This document shows positions 38,614 through 45,011 of a DNA stretch of 45,011 nucleotides, piece by piece. Within the stretch, counting starts at the first letter, position 1. Each line of letters begins with the position of its first letter. The notes beneath the pieces are model-generated. The model was not told where the DNA came from and did no database searches. It saw only the letters and a program-made list of their open reading frames with translations. This stretch comes from Acidovorax sp. SRB_14 (GTDB lineage: Bacteria; Pseudomonadota; Gammaproteobacteria; Burkholderiales; Burkholderiaceae_C): positions 1-45,011 of the forward strand of contig NZ_MWOK01000025.1 in the NCBI RefSeq assembly GCF_012932145.1, in the 5' to 3' direction. The translations under genes and the position numbers were made by a program.

Positions 38614-39516
38614 TCACCACCCCCCGGAGGCGCCGCCGCCCCCAAAACTGCCACCGCCGCCGGAGCTGAACCCGCCGCCCCGGCCGCCGCCCCATCCTCC
38701 GCCGCCCCCGCCGCCCCCGCCGCCCCATCCACCGCCGCCGATGAAGGGGCCACCGCCGCGGCCCCGGCCGTTCGACAGCAGCGTGAGCAGCAAGGCCAGC
38801 ACACCCGCGCCACCGGCGAGCAGCGCACTGGCGGTGAGCAGGTAGGCCAGGGTGCCGGTGCCGCCGCCCATCAGCACCGCACCGAAGCGGTTGCCAAAGA
38901 TGCGGCGCACGACCGGTCCGATGAGCACCACGCCGAAGAACAGGAAGATCGCCAGTTCGGTCCAGTCGATGCCCTGGCCGCGAGCCTGCGGGGTGCGCGC
39001 CGTGGGGGCCGGCAGCGCTTCACCGGCGATGCGCGCGCCGATCTGGTCGAGTGCGGCGCCGATGCCGCCCGCGTAATCGTTCTCGCGAAAGCGCGGCGCC
39101 ATCGCCTGGTCGATGATGCGCGCGGCCGCCAGATCGGGCACCGCGCCCTCGAGCGCGCGCGCCACTTCGATGCGCATGCGCCGGTCGTTCTTGGCCACGA
39201 CCACGAGCAAACCGTCGCCGACCTCGCGGCGGCCGATCTTCCACTCGCTGGCCACGCGGTGGGCGTAGGCCGCGATGTCTTCGGGTGCCGTGCTCGGCAC
39301 CATCAGCACCACCACCTGCGAACCCGATTTTTCTTCGAGGCCCTGCAGCCGCGTTTCCAGCGCCTGGCGTTCGCTGGCGCTCAAGGTCTGGGTCTGGTCG
39401 ATCACGCGCGCCGTGAGCGCGGGCACCGGGAGCAGCTCTTGTGCGCCTGCGCCCAAGGGCCAGACAGCTACAAAAAAGAGAGCTAATAACGCACGAAAGT
39501 AAAGGTCTAGAGCCAT
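38614..39516 (-). CDS. TPM-domain membrane protein (YgcG-like) with Gly-rich tail
   Basis: This is a predicted exported, membrane-anchored TPM protein. The protein is 300 aa. A signal peptide (MALDLYFRALLALFFVAVWP, cleaved near AGAQ) is followed by the TPM domain with VIDQTQTLSASERQALETRL, and KSGSQVVVLMVPST and GREVGDGLLVVVAKNDRRMRI-type motifs. Two hydrophobic segments follow around residues 186-240. The tail is a run of glycines broken by Trp, Ser and Phe, the typical ending of YgcG-like proteins. It lies 16 bases after lemA and two bases before the second TPM gene, which supports one operon. Confidence 0.93.
   Translation of the reverse strand: MALDLYFRALLALFFVAVWPLGAGAQELLPVPALTARVIDQTQTLSASERQALETRLQGLEEKSGSQVVVLMVPSTAPEDIAAYAHRVASEWKIGRREVGDGLLVVVAKNDRRMRIEVARALEGAVPDLAAARIIDQAMAPRFRENDYAGGIGAALDQIGARIAGEALPAPTARTPQARGQGIDWTELAIFLFFGVVLIGPVVRRIFGNRFGAVLMGGGTGTLAYLLTASALLAGGAGVLALLLTLLSNGRGRGGGPFIGGGGWGGGGGGGGGGWGGGRGGGFSSGGGGSFGGGGASGGW
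39466..39516. repeat. Possible degenerate dispersed repeat at the TPM gene start
   Basis: The first ~50 bases of the TPM gene are AT-rich, with AGCTAATAACGCAC and a CTCTAG-type arm on the minus strand. They resemble the palindromes at 7267 and 17523 in composition and arm order. The match is loose and was judged by eye. Confidence 0.3.
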
Positions 39517-39532
39517 ATTTGACTCTTGTTTC

Positions 39533-40138
39533 TTACTTGGCGGTCGCCGGCGCGGGGGCAGAGAAGTCGACCGTGGGCGGCACCGAAATCTGGGCTTCGT
39601 TCTGCACCGTGAAGGTGGGTTTGGGCGCGTAGCCCATGACCTTGCCGGTGAGGTTGGTGGGGAAGCTGCGGGCCAGCACGTTGTACTCCTGCACCGTCTT
39701 GATGTAGTTGTTGCGCGCCACCGTGATGCGGTTCTCGGTGCCCTCCAGCGTCACGCGCAGATCGCGAAACGCCTGGTTGGCCTGCAGCTGCGGGTAGCGT
39801 TCGGAGACCGCCATCAGGCGCGAGAGCGCGCCCGAGAGTTCCCCCTGGGCCTGCTGGAACTTGTTGAACGCCTCGGGGTTGTTGAGCAGCTCGGGCGTCG
39901 CCTGGATCGACGTGGCCTTGGCGCGCGCCTCGATCACCTTGGTGAGCGTGTCCTGCTCGAACCGGGCCTCGCCCTTGACCGAGGCGACGATGTTGGGCAC
40001 CAGGTCGGCGCGGCGCTGGTACTGGTTGAGCACCTCGCTCCAGGCGGATTTCGATTGCTCGTCGAGCCGCTGGAAGTCGTTGTAGCCACAGCCCGACAGG
40101 GCGAGCGCGGTGGCGATCAGGGCAAGAAAACGCTTCAT
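39533..40138 (-). CDS. lemA: LemA family lipoprotein
   Basis: LemA proteins are membrane-bound helical proteins of unknown biochemical role, often encoded beside TPM proteins. The protein is 201 aa from MKRFLALIATALALSGCGYN. The lipobox LSGC places the lipid on Cys16. The LemA core is clear: SAWSEVLNQYQRRADLVPNIVASVKG near residue 30, then NNYIKTVQEYNVLARSFPTN toward the end. A longer frame to 40282 is unconserved. It is the first gene of the lemA-tpm-tpm set. Confidence 0.95.
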   Translation of the reverse strand: MKRFLALIATALALSGCGYNDFQRLDEQSKSAWSEVLNQYQRRADLVPNIVASVKGEARFEQDTLTKVIEARAKATSIQATPELLNNPEAFNKFQQAQGELSGALSRLMAVSERYPQLQANQAFRDLRVTLEGTENRITVARNNYIKTVQEYNVLARSFPTNLTGKVMGYAPKPTFTVQNEAQISVPPTVDFSAPAPATAK

Positions 40139-40354
40139 GGTGGTGGGCGCCGGGGCAGGAAGAGGGCGGGAGTGCCATGGCCACGGGCGCGCTGAAATTG
40201 TGCCGCAAACCCCCGCACACCGGTCGGCGCGCGAAGGTTGACAATGGTCTGGCGCGGAGGGCCGCAGCGGCGCTGCCCGCACCGTCGAGCTGGTGGGCTT
40301 CCAAAAAACTGGCTAAAAATGGCTGCAACCCTTTACAGATAAACGCATGCTGCT

Positions 40355-41371
40355 ATGGACTATGTAGCGCCCCGGTGGTTGCCTGGCGGCCAGCTGCAAA
40401 CCATCTGGCCTGCGGTGGCGGCGCGGCGCGTGTTCGGCGCTCCGCCCCCCTACCGGCGCGAGCGCTGGACGGCGCCCGACGGCGACTTCATCGATGTGGA
40501 CTTCCTCGACGACGGTGTCGCCGCCGAGGTGCCGCGGCCGCTGCTGGTGCTGTTCCATGGGCTCGAGGGCTCGTCGCGCAGCCATTACGCCGAAGCCTTT
40601 GCCGACATGGCGCGCGAGCGTGGCTGGGCCTGCGCGCTGCCGCACTTCCGCGGCTGCAGCGGCGAGGTCAACCTCGCGCCCCGCGCCTACCACTCGGGCG
40701 ACCACGCCGAAGTGGCCTGGATTCTGCAGCGCTTGCGCGCCGCGCACCGCGGACCGCTGCTGGCCGTGGGCATCTCGCTGGGGGGCAATGTTCTGCTGCG
40801 CTGGGCCGGCGAGGCCGGCGCGTGCGCGCGTGTCGGTGCCGATGCCGTGGTGGCGGTCTGCTCGCCGCTGGACCTGGCGGCGGCCGGCCGCGCCATGGGG
40901 CGGGGCTTCAACCGGCAGGTCTACACCCGCATGTTCCTGCGCACCATGGTGCCCAAGGCGCTGCAAAAATGGGCCCAGCACCCGGGCCTGTTCGACCGCC
41001 GCGCGCTGCTCGCCGCCCAGGATTTGTACGCCTTCGACAATGTGTTCACCGCGCCGCTGCACGGTTTCCGGAACACCGACGACTACTGGCGCCGCGCCTC
41101 GGCCAAGCCCTTCCTCAGAGGCATCTGCATTCCCGCGCTGGCGATCAACGCGCTCAACGACCCGTTCGTGCCCGCCGCGAGCCTTCCGGGTCCGGCCGAC
41201 GTCAGCCCCTGCGTACGCCTGTGGCAGCCCCGGGAAGGCGGCCATGTCGGGTTTGCCCAGGGGCGCCTGCCCGGGCATGTGCGCGCGCTGCCCGACGTGG
41301 TGGGCTGCTGGCTGGCGGCCTTGCTGACCGTGGCGGCGGCACCGTCGGGTGCAGAATCGGGCCATGGATGA
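40355..41371 (+). CDS. YheT-type alpha/beta hydrolase
   Basis: This is a predicted hydrolase of the YheT/ABHD1-3 group. The natural substrate is unknown. The protein is 338 aa. It begins with the group motif WLPGGQLQTIWPAV. The oxyanion-hole region is LLVLFHGLEGSSRSHY. The nucleophile is Ser141 in the elbow GISLGGN. The probable acid is in NALNDPFVP, and the histidine is in GGHVGF. The start is the ATG at 40355. Its 3' end overlaps the next gene by eight bases. Confidence 0.93.
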   Translation: MDYVAPRWLPGGQLQTIWPAVAARRVFGAPPPYRRERWTAPDGDFIDVDFLDDGVAAEVPRPLLVLFHGLEGSSRSHYAEAFADMARERGWACALPHFRGCSGEVNLAPRAYHSGDHAEVAWILQRLRAAHRGPLLAVGISLGGNVLLRWAGEAGACARVGADAVVAVCSPLDLAAAGRAMGRGFNRQVYTRMFLRTMVPKALQKWAQHPGLFDRRALLAAQDLYAFDNVFTAPLHGFRNTDDYWRRASAKPFLRGICIPALAINALNDPFVPAASLPGPADVSPCVRLWQPREGGHVGFAQGRLPGHVRALPDVVGCWLAALLTVAAAPSGAESGHG

Positions 41372-41903
41372 CATCGTTCAACAGGCCATGGCGAAATGGC
41401 CCAACGTGCCCCACTGCCATGGCTGGCTCGGCCTGGACGCGCGAGGACGCTGGTACCTGCGCGACGACGCGGTGCAGGCGCGTGGCGCGTTTGCGCAGAG
41501 CAAGGGCGCGCTGCTGCAGCACGACAAGCTGATCGCCTTCATCGCGCGCAACTACGAAGCCGACGCCCACGGGCAGTGGTTCTTCCAGAATGGGCCGCAG
41601 CGGGTCTATGTCGAGCTGGAGTGCACGCCCTGGATCTGGCGCATCGGGCCCGATGGCCTGGGCCTGATCTCCCACACCGGCCGCGCGGCCCGTACCACGG
41701 CCTGCCTGTGGGACGAAGAGGGGCGGGTGTACCTGGCCAGCGAGATGGGCCTGGGCCTGGTGCACACGCTCGATGTGCCGCAGGTGGCGGAGGCCCTGGA
41801 GCGCGGCGACTGGCTGGCCGAGCCCGTGCAGTCCAGCCACCTGCCCGCGCGATACGGCTTTGTGCGCAGTCCCGCGGCGCGCGCCGGCAGCCCGCACCCC
41901 TGA
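41364..41903 (+). CDS. Conserved hypothetical protein beside yheT
   Basis: I do not recognise a named family with certainty. The protein is 179 aa and cytoplasmic by appearance. It opens MDDIVQQAMAKWPNVPHCHG and has a Trp/Tyr-rich middle with WFFQNGPQRVYVELECTPW and a DEEGRVYLASEMGLGLVH segment, so it looks like a compact beta-rich domain. The ATG at 41364 lies inside the end of the hydrolase gene, so translation is likely coupled. An in-frame GTG at 41349 is the alternative start. A terminator-like hairpin for the opposite strand follows. Confidence 0.83.
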   Translation: MDDIVQQAMAKWPNVPHCHGWLGLDARGRWYLRDDAVQARGAFAQSKGALLQHDKLIAFIARNYEADAHGQWFFQNGPQRVYVELECTPWIWRIGPDGLGLISHTGRAARTTACLWDEEGRVYLASEMGLGLVHTLDVPQVAEALERGDWLAEPVQSSHLPARYGFVRSPAARAGSPHP

Positions 41904-41927
41904 ACGGGCCGCGCGCGCGGCAGGGGC

Positions 41928-41955
41928 GAAAAAAAGCCGACCTCTGCAGGTCGGC
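41928..41955 (-). terminator. Intrinsic terminator of the cytochrome gene
   Basis: On the minus strand GCCGACCT and AGGTCGGC form an 8-bp stem with a four-base loop (41936-41955), followed by a run of seven T (A-run on the plus strand from 41929). It ends the cytochrome transcript 30 bases after its stop. Confidence 0.88.
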
Positions 41956-41987
41956 CGGGGTGGGGCGCGAAGCCCCTGGCGGGCGCC

Positions 41988-42866
41988 TTATTTGGCGGCG
42001 GCGGCGGCCATGTAGTCCACGGCGGCGTGGATCTCGGCGTCCGACGCGCTGGTGCCGCCACGCGGGGGCATGGCGCCCTTGCCCTTGAGGGCGATGGCAT
42101 ACATCGTTTCCATACCTTCCTGGATGCGGGGCGCCCAGGCGGCCTTGTCGCCAAACTTGGGGGCGCCGGCCACGCCAGCGGCATGGCAGACCTGGCAGGC
42201 CTGCTTGTAGAGGGCTTCGCCCGCAGCGCTGGCGGCAGGGGCGGCTGCCACGGTGGCGGTCGCTGCAACGGGCGCCGCAGCTTGCGGGGCGGGGGCGGCA
42301 GCAGCCGCGATGGGCGCAGCGGCAACGGGCGCGGCTGCTGGTGCAGCAGTGGGTGCGGCAGCGGCGCCCGCGGGCGCGGCGGGTTCTGCGAACTTGGCGC
42401 CGGCGGCGTTGGCCATGTAGGCCACCGCACGGCCGATTTCGGTGTCGTTGAAGTCCCCGCCACCTTGGGGCGCCATGGCGCCCTTGCCTGCGAGCGCCGA
42501 ATGCACCAGTGCGTCAAACCCGGTCTGGATGCGCGGGGCCCAGGCCGATGCATCGCCCAGCTTGGGCGCGCCAGCGGCGCCGGTGGTGTGGCAGGCCGCG
42601 CACTGGGCCTTGAAGACGTCCTCGCCGTTCTTGAGCGCGCGGTTGGCGTCGCGGATTTCGACCATGCCCACCTTCTGGATGCGCTCGGCCACTGCCTTTT
42701 CGGGGTTGGCGGCGCCCAGCGCAGGCTTGTTGGCCGAGGTGACGTAATACACCAGTGCGATGATGGCGAAAATGGGAATCACAAACGCGAAAAGAACGGC
42801 CGCGAGCAGTTGCTTGGGATTCTTGATGGGGCCGGTGTGGGCTTCTTCGGAGTGGTGGGCGCTCAT
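41988..42866 (-). CDS. Membrane-anchored di-heme cytochrome c (c5-like domains)
   Basis: This is a predicted periplasmic electron carrier with two class I c5-like domains. The protein is 292 aa. A single N-terminal membrane helix (LLAAVLFAFVIPIFAIIALV) anchors it. Domain 1 has CAACH near residue 89, followed by GAAGAPKLGDASAWAPRIQ. An Ala/Pro-rich linker of about 55 residues follows. Domain 2 has CQVCH, with the matching GVAGAPKFGDKAAWAPRIQ. The two domains are obvious internal duplicates. The partner oxidase or reductase is not in the window. Confidence 0.94.
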   Translation of the reverse strand: MSAHHSEEAHTGPIKNPKQLLAAVLFAFVIPIFAIIALVYYVTSANKPALGAANPEKAVAERIQKVGMVEIRDANRALKNGEDVFKAQCAACHTTGAAGAPKLGDASAWAPRIQTGFDALVHSALAGKGAMAPQGGGDFNDTEIGRAVAYMANAAGAKFAEPAAPAGAAAAPTAAPAAAPVAAAPIAAAAAPAPQAAAPVAATATVAAAPAASAAGEALYKQACQVCHAAGVAGAPKFGDKAAWAPRIQEGMETMYAIALKGKGAMPPRGGTSASDAEIHAAVDYMAAAAAK

Positions 42867-43095
42867 GACTTCCTCGGAAATGTCAGTGTGTGGGGCTTGA
42901 AATCAGCCAGGAATTATATGGGTCGGATGTAGGGCACGCGCCGCGTGCGCACCGATGGGCCCGGGCAAGTCAAAATCAGCCGCCTGCTGGCGTGCAATAA
43001 TGGATGGCTGCACCAGCAATGCGCCAATAGCCCGCCAAAGTGGTGGCGCAAAGATGGCCGAATGCGTGTCCGTTCGGCGATAGGTCCCGGTGTTG
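42867..43095. other. Spacer between the cytochrome gene and the tRNA cluster
   Basis: No gene is supported. It should hold the promoter of the cytochrome gene on the minus strand and that of tRNA-Arg on the plus strand. I could not pick a convincing pair for either. Confidence 0.5.
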
Positions 43096-43103
43096 TAAGA
43101 GTT

Positions 43104-43142
43104 GCGGCTGTAGCTCAGTGGATAGAGTATTGGCCTCCGAAG
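43104..43142 (+). pseudogene. 5' half of a tRNA-Arg(CCG), broken copy
   Basis: The sequence matches the first 39 bases of the intact tRNA-Arg at 43197 with one change, and covers the acceptor strand, D arm and anticodon loop (CTCCGAA). After GAAG it diverges, and no T arm or acceptor 3' strand follows. The eight bases before it also match those before the intact gene, so the duplicated block is 43096-43142 and 43189-43235 (46 of 47 identical). Confidence 0.85.
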
Positions 43143-43196
43143 GCTATAGTCATCCGGGCTGTCAGCGGAATTTTGAGTATTGGTCTTTTAAGAGTT

Positions 43197-43272
43197 GCGG
43201 CTGTAGCTCAGTGGATAGAGTATCGGCCTCCGAAGCCGAGGGTCGTGGGTTCGATCCCCGCCAGCCGCACCA
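43197..43272 (+). tRNA. tRNA-Arg (anticodon CCG)
   Basis: It is a 76-base cloverleaf with the acceptor strands GCGGCTG/CAGCCGC and encoded ACCA. The D arm is GCTC...GAGT. The anticodon stem TCGGC/GCCGA has loop CTCCGAA. The T arm contains GTTCGATCC. The anticodon CCG reads CGG. Confidence 0.97.
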
Positions 43273-43356
43273 ATGATTTTCCGCGCCGCGGGCCTGGCCG
43301 CGCGCTTGCGCTGATCGCGATTTTTGATGGAAGTGACGGGGCACGGAAAAAGCTGT

Positions 43357-43364
43357 GCTAGAAT
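43357..43364 (+). promoter_or_regulatory. Extended -10 box ahead of tRNA-Tyr
   Basis: TGC followed by TAGAAT (43359-43364) forms an extended -10. The transcript would start near 43371, a few bases before the tRNA-Tyr 5' end. The -35 is weak (TGACGG near 43334). It probably drives tRNA-Tyr, tRNA-Gly, tRNA-Thr and tuf together. Confidence 0.5.
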
Positions 43365-43376
43365 TCGAAATTCTTC

Positions 43377-43462
43377 GGAGGAGTGCCCGAGTGGCTAAAG
43401 GGGGCAGACTGTAAATCTGTTGGCTTACGCCTACGCTGGTTCGAATCCAGCCTCCTCCACCA
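43377..43462 (+). tRNA. tRNA-Tyr (anticodon GTA)
   Basis: It is an 86-base class II tRNA with a long variable arm. The acceptor strands are GGAGGAG/CTCCTCC with encoded ACCA. The anticodon loop CTGTAAA gives GTA. Confidence 0.97.
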
Positions 43463-43536
43463 AATTGCAAAGCGTGAGCGTGGATTGTTCAGGAGGCCCT
43501 TGCGGGCTTCGCGTTGAGGTTGTTTTGGCGGCCGAT

Positions 43537-43610
43537 GCGGGAGTAGTTCAATGGTAGAACCCTAGCCTTCCAAGCTAATGACGCGGGTTCGATTCCCGTC
43601 TCCCGCTCCA
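43537..43610 (+). tRNA. tRNA-Gly (anticodon TCC)
   Basis: It is a 74-base tRNA with acceptor strands GCGGGAG/CTCCCGC and encoded TCCA. The anticodon loop CTTCCAA gives TCC. Confidence 0.97.
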
Positions 43611-43668
43611 TGGCTTGCTTTGCTGGTTTGTGTTGAATGTGAAGTGGCTGCGCAAGCAGTTGCAAGTT

Positions 43669-43743
<75 letters not shown>

Positions 43744-43817
43744 CAAATTTCAGGTGCGTCTGCTTGAGATTGCGCCAAAATCCTGTTGTGTTGTAGTAGG
43801 TTTTTTTCGGAGTCGGA

Positions 43818-45011
<1,194 letters not shown>

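Noticed and set aside
38640-38760. GC-rich repeat (CCGCC units) as a regulatory satellite
   Set aside because: It is the coding sequence of the glycine-rich tail of the YgcG-like protein.
42200-42390. Short tandem repeats in the cytochrome gene read as a CRISPR or satellite
   Set aside because: They encode the Ala/Pro linker between heme domains and have no regular spacer pattern.
43096-43235. Integration site (att) of a mobile element in tRNA-Arg
   Set aside because: tRNA-gene integration normally leaves a 3' tRNA fragment. Here the repeated part is the 5' half plus upstream bases, and no integrase lies within the window.

Overview
The window is a GC-rich stretch of a betaproteobacterial chromosome. 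It is most likely from the order Burkholderiales, family Comamonadaceae (Acidovorax-like). This placement is inferred from the gene set (a Bug-type solute receptor, a reduced regulatory PTS, the LigB-type DNA repair cassette, YheT and LemA/TPM proteins) and from short dispersed palindromes of a kind I remember from that family. No taxonomic search was possible. The window opens and closes with the same EF-Tu gene. The 1,194 bases 1-1194 and 43818-45011 appear identical and in the same orientation, so the window is the interval between the two tuf loci, and its ends are probably repeat-limited assembly ends.

Layout. Bases 1-6683 (+): the end of the str operon (tuf, rpsJ), then the S10 operon rplC-rplD-rplW-rplB-rpsS-rplV-rpsC-rplP-rpmC-rpsQ, closed by a strong terminator. 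The spc genes (rplN onward) do not follow. There is a promoter-like site and a hairpin leader between rpsJ and rplC. Bases 6735-13030: a peroxiredoxin, a GNAT acetyltransferase, a cytochrome b561-type membrane protein facing a cytochrome c', an AraC regulator / FAH-fold enzyme / Bug receptor unit, and a TlpA-like thioredoxin. Bases 13207-17473 (+): a tightly overlapped set made of a lipoprotein, an MFS transporter, PTS EIIA(Man), HPr and enzyme I. Bases 17579-24041 (-): a DMT transporter, a class A penicillin-binding protein, a TRIC/glycine-transporter-family protein behind a tandem glycine riboswitch, and lipA-lipB-ybeD. Bases 24239-31464 (+): the complete atpIBEFHAGDC operon for F1Fo ATP synthase, with a -10 box and a terminator. 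Bases 31737-38022 (+): a four-gene DNA repair cassette (MBL exonuclease, ATP-dependent DNA ligase, Lhr-like helicase, metallophosphoesterase). Bases 38075-40138 (-): lemA with two TPM-domain genes. Bases 40355-41903 (+): a YheT-type hydrolase and a conserved hypothetical. Bases 41988-42866 (-): a membrane-anchored di-heme cytochrome c. Bases 43096-45011 (+): a broken and an intact tRNA-Arg, then tRNA-Tyr, tRNA-Gly, tRNA-Thr and the second tuf.

Most of the window is core housekeeping: translation, energy, lipoylation, cell wall and DNA repair. I see no phage, transposase, CRISPR array or toxin-antitoxin pair. The points most worth a second look are the following. (1) The tandem glycine riboswitch precedes a TRIC-family gene and, with no visible terminator between, a class A PBP. 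(2) The short dispersed palindromes include one that has become coding sequence inside the Lhr-like helicase and possibly one inside a signal peptide. (3) The rpsJ-rplC leader. (4) The half-copy of tRNA-Arg. (5) The identical tuf copies that would allow recombination around the whole interval. I found no convincing wholly new system. The DNA repair cassette is striking but already known as a conserved bacterial cluster.
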